48,158 bases of DNA from Rhodospirillaceae bacterium (GTDB taxonomy: Bacteria; Pseudomonadota; Alphaproteobacteria; Rhodospirillales; UBA2165): assembly GCA_947467145.1 (NCBI GenBank), contig CANIGJ010000034.1:1-48158 (forward strand). Direction: 5' to 3'. The notes under the pieces are model-generated. The model was not told the DNA's origin. It ran no database searches and saw only the letters and a program-made list of their open reading frames with translations. Both the position numbers and the translations under genes were made by a program. This document shows, piece after piece, positions 16,392 through 24,664 of this stretch. Numbering within the stretch: the stretch's first letter is position 1; the number at the start of each line of letters is the position of its first letter.

Positions 16392-17771
16392 TTGTCTAAA
16401 AAAGGCCTCTATACCAAGACGTTCGGCTGTCAGATGAACGTCTATGACTCGCAGCGCATGGGCGACGTGCTGAAACCGTTGGGTTTCGCCGACACCGAAA
16501 GCCCCGACGGCGCCGAACTGATCCTCATCAATACCTGCCACATCCGCGAAAAGGCCGCCGAGAAGCTGTTTTCGGAACTTGGCCGCTATCGCCAGATCAA
16601 GGAAGCGCGCGAACGCGACGGCGAACGCACCCTGATCGCGGTCGCCGGCTGTGTCGCCCAGGCCGAAGGCGAAGAAATTCTGCGTCGTGCGCCCTTCGTC
16701 GATATCGTCGTCGGCCCGCAGACCTATCATCGCCTGCCCGAAATGGTGAGCCGGCTGGGGACGGATCGCGCGCCCCAGGTCGATCTCGATTTCGCGCCCG
16801 AAGCGAAGTTCGATCAATTGCCCGCCAACGAGGCCAACGGGCCGACAGCGTTTCTGTCGATCCAGGAAGGCTGCGACAAGTTCTGCACCTTCTGCGTCGT
16901 ACCTTATACGCGGGGCGCCGAATATTCACGGCCCTTGGCCGACGTCATCGCCGAAGCGCGGGGCCTCGCGTTGGGCGGCGTGCGTGAGGTCACCTTGCTC
17001 GGACAGAACGTGAATGCGTATCACGGCGATGCAGATGGGCGCAGCGCCAACTTCGCCGAACTGATCAGACGTGTTGCCGACATCGACGGCATCGAGCGCA
17101 TCCGCTACACGACGTCGCATCCTATCGACATGGACGACGATCTGATCGCCGTGCATGGCGAGCTTGCGCAGCTCATGCCGTTCCTGCATCTGCCGGTGCA
17201 GTCGGGATCGGACAGCATGCTGGCCCGCATGAACCGACATCACAAAATCGATCTGTATCGCGGCATCGTCGATAAACTTTTGCGCGCCCGTCCCGATCTG
17301 AAATTGTCGACCGACTTCATCGTCGGCTTCCCGGGCGAGACCGACGCGGAATTCCAGGCGACATTGTCGTTCGCCCGCGAGATGGGTTTCGTGCAGGCCT
17401 ATTGCTTCAAATACAGTGCCCGCCCCGGCACGCCAGCCGCGATCCTGCCCGGCCAGCTCAGCGAAGCGATCAAGAGCGAACGCCTGGCCGCACTGCAACA
17501 AGTGCTCGAAACCAACCAGCTCGTCTTCAACGAATCCTGCGTCGATCGCGTCATGCCGATCCTGTTCGACCGGCCGGGCCGCAAGCCGGGCCAGATGATC
17601 GGGCGCTCGCCCTATATGCAGCCCGTCCATGCGATGGTGCCGGACCATGCGTTCGGCGACATCCTCGACGTGCGCATCGTGTCGGCGCGCACCATCAGTC
17701 TCGGCGGGGAACTAGCCGTACCGATCCTCGGTTCCAATCCATCCGTCACCCACAGAGGGGCAAACGTTTGA
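16392..17771 (+). CDS. miaB: tRNA-2-methylthio-N6-dimethylallyladenosine synthase MiaB
   Basis: Radical-SAM methylthiotransferase that adds the 2-methylthio group to i6A37 in tRNAs reading UNN codons. The 459-aa protein begins at a TTG, the only start that leaves the N-terminus KTFGCQMNVYDSQRM complete. The UPF0004 domain cysteines are Cys13, Cys49 and Cys87. The radical-SAM cluster is CDKFCTFC (Cys161, 165, 168). A TRAM domain ends the protein. It heads the conserved string miaB-phoH-ybeY-corC-lnt; its stop overlaps the phoH start. Confidence 0.96.
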   Translation: MSKKGLYTKTFGCQMNVYDSQRMGDVLKPLGFADTESPDGAELILINTCHIREKAAEKLFSELGRYRQIKEARERDGERTLIAVAGCVAQAEGEEILRRAPFVDIVVGPQTYHRLPEMVSRLGTDRAPQVDLDFAPEAKFDQLPANEANGPTAFLSIQEGCDKFCTFCVVPYTRGAEYSRPLADVIAEARGLALGGVREVTLLGQNVNAYHGDADGRSANFAELIRRVADIDGIERIRYTTSHPIDMDDDLIAVHGELAQLMPFLHLPVQSGSDSMLARMNRHHKIDLYRGIVDKLLRARPDLKLSTDFIVGFPGETDAEFQATLSFAREMGFVQAYCFKYSARPGTPAAILPGQLSEAIKSERLAALQQVLETNQLVFNESCVDRVMPILFDRPGRKPGQMIGRSPYMQPVHAMVPDHAFGDILDVRIVSARTISLGGELAVPILGSNPSVTHRGANV

Positions 17772-18733
17772 AGCCGAATATCGACGAAAGCAGTGCGCTG
17801 CATCTTGAATTCGACGACAACACGCTCCTGCCGCAACTGTTCGGCAGTCACAACAGCCACCTCGCGCAGATCGAGCAACGGCTCGATGTTTCGATCGCGT
17901 CGCGCGGCAACAACGTCACCATCTCCGGCCCCCGCGAACAGGCGGAAAAAGCCCGCGGCGCCTTGAACGCGCTCTATCGTCGCCTCAAGGATGGTCACGA
18001 CATCGAACTGGCCGACATCGACGGCACCTTGCGCATGAATGCCGGCGGCACACCCGACGCGCCGACCATGACCATCGCGACGCGCAAGCGCTCCATCATG
18101 CCGCGCACGCCGACGCAGGCCGCCTATCTCAAAGCCATCGACGAAAACGATTTGTCGTTCGGGCTCGGCCCTGCCGGCACCGGCAAGACCTATCTCGCCG
18201 TCGCCAAGGCGGTGGAGAACCTGCTCGCCGGTCGCGTCGATCGCATCATCCTGTCGCGCCCCGCCGTCGAGGCGGGCGAACAATTGGGCTTCCTGCCCGG
18301 CGACATGCGCGAAAAAGTCGATCCCTATCTGCGCCCGCTTTATGACGCGCTCAACGACATGCTGCCCGCCCAGCAGGTCGAGAAAAAATTGGAATCGGGC
18401 GAGATCGAAATCGCGCCACTCGCCTTCATGCGCGGCCGCACCCTGGCCAACGCCTTCGTCATCCTCGACGAAGCGCAGAACACGACGCCGGTGCAGATGA
18501 AGATGTTCCTCACGCGTCTCGGCAATCATGCGCGCATGGTGGTGACCGGCGATCTGTCGCAGCTCGACCTGCCGCGCGGCATCCGGTCCGGCCTGCAGGA
18601 CGCCATGGATGTTCTGCAAGGCGTCGAAAGCGTGTCCTTCACGACCTTCAGCGACGCCGACGTGGTGCGCCATCCGCTGGTCGCGCGCATCGTGCGCGCC
18701 TATGCGAAGAAGGACAGCACGCCCAATGGCTAA
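17768..18733 (+). CDS. phoH: PhoH-like ATPase
   Basis: PhoH-family P-loop ATPase, often with a nucleic-acid-binding N-terminal region and tied to RNA metabolism with YbeY. From the TTG at 17768 it is 321 aa. The TTG shares bases with the miaB stop (TTGA) and has GAGGGG 7 bases upstream, so the two are coupled. Walker A is GPAGTGKT (about 134-141), and Walker B is FVILDEAQN; VTGDLSQLDLPRG is the third family block. The N-terminal 100 residues resemble a KH-like domain (SRGNNVTISG). Its end overlaps ybeY by 8 bases. Confidence 0.95.
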   Translation: MKPNIDESSALHLEFDDNTLLPQLFGSHNSHLAQIEQRLDVSIASRGNNVTISGPREQAEKARGALNALYRRLKDGHDIELADIDGTLRMNAGGTPDAPTMTIATRKRSIMPRTPTQAAYLKAIDENDLSFGLGPAGTGKTYLAVAKAVENLLAGRVDRIILSRPAVEAGEQLGFLPGDMREKVDPYLRPLYDALNDMLPAQQVEKKLESGEIEIAPLAFMRGRTLANAFVILDEAQNTTPVQMKMFLTRLGNHARMVVTGDLSQLDLPRGIRSGLQDAMDVLQGVESVSFTTFSDADVVRHPLVARIVRAYAKKDSTPNG

Positions 18734-19307
18734 GAAGCCCAGCGCCAAAACACCCGGTCGATCTAGACCCACGCGTCCCAAAAAGACGGCCGCGCCGAAA
18801 TCGGCACGCCCGACGATCGCACTGTCGTTCGATTGCGAGGCGTGGGAAGATGCCGTGCTGGACGTCGAAGAACTTTGCCTGCGGGCGGCCGACGCCGCCC
18901 TCAGCGGCGCCGGCGTCGAATTGCCGCCCCTCTATGAATTGAGCCTCGTGCTCACCACCGACGCCGAAATCCAAATCCTCAATCGCATGTGGCGCAACCA
19001 GGACAAGCCGACGAACGTTCTGTCGTTTCCCGGCGATATGGATATCGTGCACGACGACGTGCCGGTGCTGCTGGGCGATGTCGTCGTGGCCTTCGAGACC
19101 ACCAAGCGCGAGGTCGAGGAGCAAAAGCTCGCCGCCTCCTTATCCGATCATCTCAGCCATCTGATCGTGCACGGCGTGCTGCACCTTCTGGGCTACGACC
19201 ACGAAATCGACGAAGAGGCCGAGGAGATGGAGCAGCTCGAAACCGAGTTGCTGGCCGGCCTCGGCATCCCCAACCCCTATGCGGACCATGAGCGAAGAAA
19301 CCCCTAA
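18726..19307 (+). CDS. ybeY: Endoribonuclease YbeY (16S rRNA 3' end maturation, ribosome quality control)
   Basis: Zinc metallo-RNase involved in 16S rRNA 3'-end processing and rescue of defective 70S ribosomes. The ATG at 18726 gives 193 aa; a longer frame back to 18609 reads through phoH and is not real. The zinc motif H-x3-H-x5-H is intact at His149, His153 and His159 (VHGVLHLLGYDH). The block NQDKPTNVLSFPGDM is also typical. The first 28 residues are a basic Lys/Ala/Pro tail not seen in the E. coli protein. It overlaps phoH by 8 bases and the next gene by about 20, so translation is tightly linked. Confidence 0.95.
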   Translation: MAKKPSAKTPGRSRPTRPKKTAAPKSARPTIALSFDCEAWEDAVLDVEELCLRAADAALSGAGVELPPLYELSLVLTTDAEIQILNRMWRNQDKPTNVLSFPGDMDIVHDDVPVLLGDVVVAFETTKREVEEQKLAASLSDHLSHLIVHGVLHLLGYDHEIDEEAEEMEQLETELLAGLGIPNPYADHERRNP

Positions 19308-20205
19308 TTCCGAACCGCGCGAACGCGAAGTCGCGCGATCCCTGGCGCAATCCATCCGCCTCGCCCTGATGCGCCTGACCGGCACACGTGACGGCGAAGA
19401 AACCGTGCGCGAGGTTCTGGAAGAACTGATCGACGAGAAGGCCTCGGAGAACGCGACGCCGGTCGAAAGCCAGGAGCGCATGCTGCTGGCCAACGTGCTG
19501 AGTTTGCGCGAACGCACGGTCGCCGACGTGATGGTGCCGCGCGCCGATATCGTCGCCATCGATGTCGCCTCCACCGTCGCCGATCTGATCGCGCTGTTCG
19601 GCCGCGAAGAGCATTCACGCATTCCGGTCTATCAAGGCAATCTCGACAACGCGATCGGCATGGTCCACATCAAGGACATCATCGTCGCGCAGAGCAAAGG
19701 CACGACGAATGCCCGGCTCGGCTCGATGGTGCGCGACGTGCTGTTCGTCGCACCGTCCATGCATGTGCTCGAACTGCTGCTCGAGATGCGCTTCAAGCGC
19801 ATCCATATGGCGCTTGTCGTTGATGAATTCGGCGGCGTCGACGGGCTGCTCACCATCGAAGATCTGGTCGAGGAAATCGTCGGCGACATCGACGACGAAT
19901 ATGACGAAGACACCGAACCGCAACTCGTCGCGCGCCCCGATGGCGCGCTCGATGCAGATGCACGCGTCAGCCTCGAAACGTTCGAGGGCGTCGTCGGCAC
20001 GATCCTGAGCGACGAAGAACGCGCCGAGATCGACACGCTCGGCGGCTTGGTCTTCGATCTTCTGGGTCGCGTGCCGGTCCGCGGCGAACTCGTCAAACAT
20101 CCGTCCGGGATGGAAATCGAGATTCTCGAGGCCGACCCGCGTCGGGTCAAACGTCTGCGCGTGCGCGGTGTTACGGCCGACGAAACCAAACTCCCCACAC
20201 ATTAG
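19288..20205 (+). CDS. CBS-domain CorC/HlyC-family transporter-associated protein
   Basis: A 305-aa soluble protein with paired CBS domains (about 77-140 and 145-200; ERTVADVMVPRADIVAID, SRIPVYQGNLDNAIGMVHIKD) and a C-terminal CorC_HlyC domain (about 215-300). The family is tied to Mg/Co efflux and is often misnamed haemolysin. No DUF21 membrane domain is present, so it would act at the membrane with a partner, possibly Lnt or a separate channel. It overlaps ybeY. An ATG 9 bases upstream (19279) is an alternative start. lnt follows after 12 bases. Confidence 0.9.
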   Translation: MSEETPNSEPREREVARSLAQSIRLALMRLTGTRDGEETVREVLEELIDEKASENATPVESQERMLLANVLSLRERTVADVMVPRADIVAIDVASTVADLIALFGREEHSRIPVYQGNLDNAIGMVHIKDIIVAQSKGTTNARLGSMVRDVLFVAPSMHVLELLLEMRFKRIHMALVVDEFGGVDGLLTIEDLVEEIVGDIDDEYDEDTEPQLVARPDGALDADARVSLETFEGVVGTILSDEERAEIDTLGGLVFDLLGRVPVRGELVKHPSGMEIEILEADPRRVKRLRVRGVTADETKLPTH

Positions 20206-20217
20206 ATCAGACACAGC

Positions 20218-21813
20218 TTGCAAACGTTCATTGCCTGGAAGGAACGCATCGCCGGTTTGAGCGCGCGCAAACGCTACGCGCTGTCCTTCGCGCTCGGCCT
20301 GCTCGCCGTTCTCGCCTTGCCGCCGGTCCACATCGTTCCGCTGCTCGTGCCGGCCTTTGTCGGCCTCGTCTGGCTGCTCGATGCCGCAACCACGCGCCGC
20401 GCCGCCTTTTTCACCGGGTGGTGGTTCGGCTGGGGCTTCTTCATCGCCGGGCTCTATTGGATGGCGTATTCCTTCCTGGTCGATGCCGCCCAATTCGGCT
20501 GGATGATCCCGTTCGCCATTCCGGGCCTGGCCGCGGTCGCGGCGATCTATATCGGCCTCACCACCTTGGCGACGCAGTGGCTGGCGCCGGCGGGATTACG
20601 CCGCGTCGCATTGCTGCCGGCGATGTGGGTCGTCTTTGAATTTCTGCGCGGCATCTTACTCACCGGATTTCCCTGGAACCTGATGGGCAGCGTGTGGGTC
20701 TTCCACGCGCCGATGCTGCAAGGCCTAGCCCTCTTCGGCGCCTACGGCCTGAGCCTAGTGACGATCTGCGCCGCGATCGCACCGGCCGCACTGGCCGATG
20801 CCCAGGCGAGTGCGCGCGCACGCTGGTCGATGCTCGGCGCGGGCGCAGCGCTCCTCGCCATCGTGTGGATCGCGGGCGCAGTGCGCCTCGCCGATGCACC
20901 GCTGGATACCGTGCCCGGCGTGCGTTTGCGCCTGATCCAGCCCGATGTCGCACAAAGCCTGAAATGGCAGCCCGAACTGCGCGCCGAAATCATGCAGCGC
21001 TTGCTGAGCATTAGCGCCGAGCCCGCCCAAGGCGCCGCACCCACGCACATCATCTGGCCGGAAACCGCGGTGCCGGTTTTTCTCGAATATTCGCCCAATG
21101 ATCTGGCGGCTGTCGGCCGCGTCACGCCACCAGGCGGCGCCTTGATCACGGGGGCGCCCCGCATCCGGCGCACCGGCGAGAACGAAAACGACGTCCAGTT
21201 GTGGAACAGCATCCATGTCATCGATGCCGAGGGCCGCATCCGGGCGAATTACGACAAGGCCCATCTGGTGCCGTTCGGCGAATATATGCCGTTGCCGAGC
21301 TGGCTGGGCCGCGTAGCGCTGGCCGCCGATCGAACCGATTTCTCCCCCGGCCCGGGCCCGACGACCATCGCGATCGCGGGTGCCCCGCCGGCCAGCCCGC
21401 TCGTCTGCTACGAAGCGATTTTCCCCGCGCACGTCACCGCGCCTTGGGAAGATGGGGTGACCCGCCCGCAGTGGTTGCTCAACGTCACCAACGATGCCTG
21501 GTTCGGGATTTCCAGCGGCCCCTATCAGCATCTGGCCTCCGCGCGCATGCGTGCGGTTGAAGAAGGTATCCCGCTGGTGCGCGCCGCCAACAACGGCGTG
21601 AGCGGCGTTTATGACGCTTTTGGGCGGGTGCGCGCCGAAGCCGGATTAGGCCATCGAGCCATTGTTGACGCCGATCTGCCGACCGCTATTGCGAGTGCCA
21701 CACCGTACGCGCGGTACGGCAACTATACGTTGTCAGTCGTATTGCTGATATATGTTGTGGTTTTTCCAGTCTTCCCAAAAGGGCGGATTCGCGCGACTTT
21801 TCGCAAGTCGTGA
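20218..21813 (+). CDS. lnt: Apolipoprotein N-acyltransferase
   Basis: Adds the third acyl chain to the N-terminal cysteine of lipoproteins at the periplasmic face of the inner membrane. The 531-aa protein starts at a TTG at 20218. About seven hydrophobic segments in the first 230 residues are followed by a nitrilase-like domain. The catalytic triad is visible: Glu282 (WPETA), Lys347 (NYDKAHLVPFGEY) and Cys397 (LVCYEAIFP). A last membrane segment lies near the C-terminus (LSVVLLIYVVVFPVF). A hairpin follows the stop and probably closes the miaB-to-lnt unit. Confidence 0.96.
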   Translation: MQTFIAWKERIAGLSARKRYALSFALGLLAVLALPPVHIVPLLVPAFVGLVWLLDAATTRRAAFFTGWWFGWGFFIAGLYWMAYSFLVDAAQFGWMIPFAIPGLAAVAAIYIGLTTLATQWLAPAGLRRVALLPAMWVVFEFLRGILLTGFPWNLMGSVWVFHAPMLQGLALFGAYGLSLVTICAAIAPAALADAQASARARWSMLGAGAALLAIVWIAGAVRLADAPLDTVPGVRLRLIQPDVAQSLKWQPELRAEIMQRLLSISAEPAQGAAPTHIIWPETAVPVFLEYSPNDLAAVGRVTPPGGALITGAPRIRRTGENENDVQLWNSIHVIDAEGRIRANYDKAHLVPFGEYMPLPSWLGRVALAADRTDFSPGPGPTTIAIAGAPPASPLVCYEAIFPAHVTAPWEDGVTRPQWLLNVTNDAWFGISSGPYQHLASARMRAVEEGIPLVRAANNGVSGVYDAFGRVRAEAGLGHRAIVDADLPTAIASATPYARYGNYTLSVVLLIYVVVFPVFPKGRIRATFRKS

Positions 21814-21840
21814 ATTCAATAGCGCGTTTGAAAAATGACG

Positions 21841-21867
21841 CCTGACGCAACGTCAGGAGGGGTTTTT
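21841..21867 (+). terminator. Probable terminator after lnt
   Basis: CCTGACG and CGTCAGG form a perfect 7-bp stem around CAA, followed by AGGGGTTTTT. The T run starts 5 bases past the stem, so the structure is not ideal. It lies 28 bases after the lnt stop and before the XRE promoter. Confidence 0.5.
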
Positions 21868-21880
21868 CGGGCTTGGTAGT

Positions 21881-21898
21881 GCAACCGTTAACGGTTGC
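21881..21898. promoter_or_regulatory. 18-bp perfect palindromic operator
   Basis: GCAACCGTTAACGGTTGC is its own reverse complement over all 18 bases. It overlaps the -35 of the predicted XRE promoter and ends 33 bases before that gene's start. Autorepression by the XRE protein is the simplest reading, but binding is inferred. Confidence 0.65.
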
Positions 21899-21915
21899 TG
21901 CCGTGCCTCTACAAT
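21888..21915 (+). promoter_or_regulatory. Promoter of the XRE regulator gene
   Basis: TTAACG (21888-21893), a 16-base spacer and TACAAT (21910-21915). The -35 lies inside the palindrome at 21881-21898, which fits repression by steric block. A short leader of about 10 bases would precede the ATG at 21932. Confidence 0.5.
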
Positions 21916-21931
21916 TAATTCAGGTTAGGCA

Positions 21932-22414
21932 ATGGCTGATAAAACCGATCGTGGCGGTCCCCACGCAATTCGCAAAATTACCCGCCGTCGCGTCCCCGGG
22001 GTCTCCGATCCGATCGACGTCCATGTCGGAAGCCGCGTACGCCTGCGTCGCACGCTGCTCGGCCTCAGCCAAGAGCGTCTGGGCGAAGCGGTCGGCCTGA
22101 CCTTCCAGCAAATTCAGAAATACGAGCGCGGCGCCAACCGTATTGGCGCATCGCGGATGTATGACCTCGCCCACGTGCTCGACGTCCCAGTGTCGTTCTT
22201 TTTCGACGATATGCCCGACGAGGTGAAGCAGCGCGACGCGGTCCCGGTGAGCGTCACCGAAGACGACGAAGCCGCCGGCGCCGAGCCCAACCCGCTCAAT
22301 CGCCGCGAAACCCTCGAATTGGTGCGCGCCTATTACCGCATCACGTCGGCGCGCGTGCGCAAGCGGATGTTCGAGCTGGTGAAGGCCGTCGCCCGCGTCG
22401 AAGACGCAGAATAA
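21932..22414 (+). CDS. XRE-family helix-turn-helix regulator
   Basis: A 160-aa Cro/C1-type DNA-binding protein. The helix-turn-helix domain spans about residues 30-90 (VGSRVRLRRTLLGLSQERLG, then LTFQQIQKYERGANRIGAS and LAHVLDVPVSFFFDD). A variable acidic linker and a short helical C-terminal part (ETLELVRAYYRI, RKRMFELVKAVARVEDAE) follow. A regulator of this type sits just before metK in many alphaproteobacteria; its targets are not known to me. A perfect palindrome covers its promoter. The 3' end of the gene is echoed by two degenerate tandem copies immediately downstream. Confidence 0.9.
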   Translation: MADKTDRGGPHAIRKITRRRVPGVSDPIDVHVGSRVRLRRTLLGLSQERLGEAVGLTFQQIQKYERGANRIGASRMYDLAHVLDVPVSFFFDDMPDEVKQRDAVPVSVTEDDEAAGAEPNPLNRRETLELVRAYYRITSARVRKRMFELVKAVARVEDAE

Positions 22415-22469
22415 AACTCACCTCGAAGACGCCGAGTAGACGTCCCTCCAAGACGCCGCGTAAACCCGG
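22397..22469 (+). repeat. Three tandem degenerate copies of the 3' end of the XRE gene
   Basis: Units begin at 22397, 22422 and 22446 (periods 25 and 24 bases). The first is the gene's own last codons and stop (Val-Glu-Asp-Ala-Glu-TAA). The second reads Leu-Glu-Asp-Ala-Glu-TAG and the third Leu-Gln-Asp-Ala-Ala-TAA. Units 2 and 3 agree at 17 of 20 core bases, units 1 and 2 at 15 of 20. Confidence 0.75.
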
Positions 22470-22570
22470 CTCGCCGGAGGCGATTCCTTCCGCATTGCAA
22501 AGGCGCAAACGCCGGATAGTCGCGGCTTCGCTCCCAGCCAAAGGGGGCATTTTCCCAACTTTTTTGTCGC

Positions 22571-22599
22571 TTGACGCGAAGGGCAATCCGCTGCACAAA
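22571..22599 (+). promoter_or_regulatory. Possible metK promoter
   Basis: TTGACG (22571-22576), a 17-base spacer and CACAAA (22594-22599). The -35 is good and the -10 poor. The 250-base gap before metK otherwise holds the tandem repeats and no riboswitch pattern that I recognise. Confidence 0.3.
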
Positions 22600-22663
22600 C
22601 GCGCCGATCATATGCCGCGTCTAAGCGAGTAACGCGCCCACCAGAACAAATTGGAGGTTTGAG

Positions 22664-23941
22664 GTGCCGAAGGGTATTAGCCTATTCACCAGTGAATCAG
22701 TTTCCGAAGGTCATCCGGATAAGGTCAGCGACCAGATCTCGGACGCCATTCTCGACGCGTTCCTTGCGAACGACGCCAAGCTCGGCATCTCCGACGACTC
22801 GCTCGTCAACACGCGCCTCGGCTGCGAAACGCTGACGACCACGAATAAGATCGTCATCGCCGGCGAAGGCCGCGGTCAGGCTCCGCTGTTCAAGAAGTAC
22901 GGCAGCCAGGCCATCATCAACCGCGACCTGATCACCGAGATCGCGCGCGGCGTGGTGAAGGACATCGGCTACGACCAGGACGGCTTCTCCTATCACGGCG
23001 CGGACGTCGAAGTTCTGCTGCACGGCCAGTCGCCCGACATCGCGATGGGCGTCGATGCGAAGAAGAAAAAAGGCGCGGACGAAGAAGGCGCGGGCGACCA
23101 GGGCATGATGTTCGGTTTCGCCTGCACGGAATCCGAAGTGTACGAGAAGAACTCGTTCATGCCGGCTCCGATTTTCTTTGCCCACAAGATCCTCAAGGTC
23201 CTGTCGGACAAGCGCCGCAGCGGTCAGATCTTCGATCTGCAGCCCGACGCGAAGAGCCAGGTCACGATCCGTTATGAAGACGGCAAGGCCGTCGGCTGCA
23301 GCAAGGTCGTCGTTTCGACCCAGCACAACGCCGCGACCCGCAACGGCAAGAAGTACACCCCGGCCATGGTCCGCGATCTGATCGAGGACGCGGTCGAATC
23401 CGCTCTGCCGAAGGGCTGGATGCCGAAGTCGTCCAACTTCCTCGTCAACCCGACCGGCAACTTCGTTGTCGGTGGTCCGGACGGCGACTGCGGTCTGACC
23501 GGTCGTAAGATCATCGTCGACACGTACGGCGGCTATGCCCCGCACGGCGGCGGCGCGTTCTCGGGTAAGGATCCGACGAAGGTTGACCGCTCGGCTGCTT
23601 ATGCCACGCGTTACATCGCGAAGAACATCGTTGCAGCCGGCCTCGCCGACTACTGCACGATCCAGGTCGCCTACGCGATCGGCGTTGCCGATCCGATGTC
23701 GATCCGCGTCGACACGCACGGCACCGGCAAAGTCTCGGACGCCAAACTGACGGCCGTGATCCCGGAAATCTTCCCGCTCCGTCCGACCAACATCCGTCGC
23801 CAGCTCGGCCTCAACAAGCCGATCTATCGTCGCACCTCCGCCTACGGCCACTTCGGCCGCAAGCCGGAGAAGGATGGTGGCTTTTCGTGGGAGCGCACGG
23901 ACCTGGTCGCCGATCTGAAGTCGGCGCTCAACATTAAATAA
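22664..23941 (+). CDS. metK: S-adenosylmethionine synthase
   Basis: Makes S-adenosylmethionine from ATP and methionine, feeding the methyltransferases encoded nearby (miaB, trmB and others). The 425-aa protein starts at a GTG with GGAGG 6 bases upstream (22653-22657). Motifs are complete: [20 protein letters not shown] (His17, Asp19, Lys20), [13 protein letters not shown] (Asp145), and [19 protein letters not shown]. It is about 40 residues longer than the E. coli enzyme; part of this is a lysine-rich insertion before DQG ([11 protein letters not shown]), as in some other alphaproteobacteria. trmB starts one base after its stop. Confidence 0.97.
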   Translation: MPKGISLFTSESVSEGHPDKVSDQISDAILDAFLANDAKLGISDDSLVNTRLGCETLTTTNKIVIAGEGRGQAPLFKKYGSQAIINRDLITEIARGVVKDIGYDQDGFSYHGADVEVLLHGQSPDIAMGVDAKKKKGADEEGAGDQGMMFGFACTESEVYEKNSFMPAPIFFAHKILKVLSDKRRSGQIFDLQPDAKSQVTIRYEDGKAVGCSKVVVSTQHNAATRNGKKYTPAMVRDLIEDAVESALPKGWMPKSSNFLVNPTGNFVVGGPDGDCGLTGRKIIVDTYGGYAPHGGGAFSGKDPTKVDRSAAYATRYIAKNIVAAGLADYCTIQVAYAIGVADPMSIRVDTHGTGKVSDAKLTAVIPEIFPLRPTNIRRQLGLNKPIYRRTSAYGHFGRKPEKDGGFSWERTDLVADLKSALNIK

Positions 23942-23942
23942 T

Positions 23943-24617
23943 ATGTCGAGCCCTGACGTCCGCTTCTACGGACGGCGCAAAGGGCACGATCTGAAACCAG
24001 GGCGGCAGCGTCTCTTCGATGAGACACTGCCGCTTCTGCGTTTACCGGATGACGTGCCGCAAGATTTGTCCGACCTGTTCGCCACAGACGTCGACGAGGT
24101 GCAACTCGAGATCGGCTTCGGCGGCGGCGAGCATCTGGTGCACCAGGCGCTCACGCATCCGCGCGTCGGCTATATCGGCGCCGAGCCCTATATCAACGGC
24201 GTGGCGATGCTGGTCGCCGGCATCGAACGCGAAAGCGCGGCAACGATCCGCATTTTCGACGAAGACGCGCGCCTGTTGCTGCCTAAGCTGCCCGACGCTT
24301 CGCTGACCAAGATTTACCTGCTGTTCCCCGATCCCTGGCACAAGGCGCGCCACAACAAACGGCGCTTCGTGTCCGAAGAGACACTCGATCATTTCGCGCG
24401 CCTGCTGCGCCCCGGCGGCGAATTCCGCTTCGCCTCCGACGATGCGGGCTATGTGCGCTGGACCCTGGCCCGCGCCACGCGCCATGCCGCATTCATCTGG
24501 ACCGCGCGCGAACCGGCGGATTGGCGGACACGCTGGCCCGATGCCCTGGCCACACGCTACGAAACTAAGAACATCACCGGGATCAAGCCCGCCTATCTGA
24601 CCTTTTGCCGCCGTTAG
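23943..24617 (+). CDS. trmB: tRNA (guanine-46-N7)-methyltransferase
   Basis: Methylates N7 of G46 in the tRNA variable loop using SAM. The 224-aa protein has the SAM-binding LEIGFGGGEHL, YIGAEPYINGV, and the family signature YLLFPDPWHKARHNKRRF; the C-terminus KNITGIKPAYLTF matches the ETK-x-x-G end of TrmB proteins. Its ATG is one base past the metK stop, so it is translated from the same message. Confidence 0.96.
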   Translation: MSSPDVRFYGRRKGHDLKPGRQRLFDETLPLLRLPDDVPQDLSDLFATDVDEVQLEIGFGGGEHLVHQALTHPRVGYIGAEPYINGVAMLVAGIERESAATIRIFDEDARLLLPKLPDASLTKIYLLFPDPWHKARHNKRRFVSEETLDHFARLLRPGGEFRFASDDAGYVRWTLARATRHAAFIWTAREPADWRTRWPDALATRYETKNITGIKPAYLTFCRR

Positions 24618-24664
24618 GTCATCCGGTGTAATCTGAGGCCCGGCGCAAGCGGATCGGAACGCTG

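Noticed and set aside
19288..20205. Haemolysin
   Set aside because: The HlyC label comes from old naming; CBS and CorC_HlyC domains point to a transporter-linked regulator.
22397..22469. Tandem repeats as a CRISPR array
   Set aside because: Units are contiguous with no spacers, diverge from each other, and copy the end of the upstream gene. No cas genes are present.
22415..22663. A SAM or SAM/SAH riboswitch before metK
   Set aside because: I looked for the SAM-II and SAM/SAH core patterns and found no convincing match. A covariance-model scan with no hit would confirm; a hit would overturn this.
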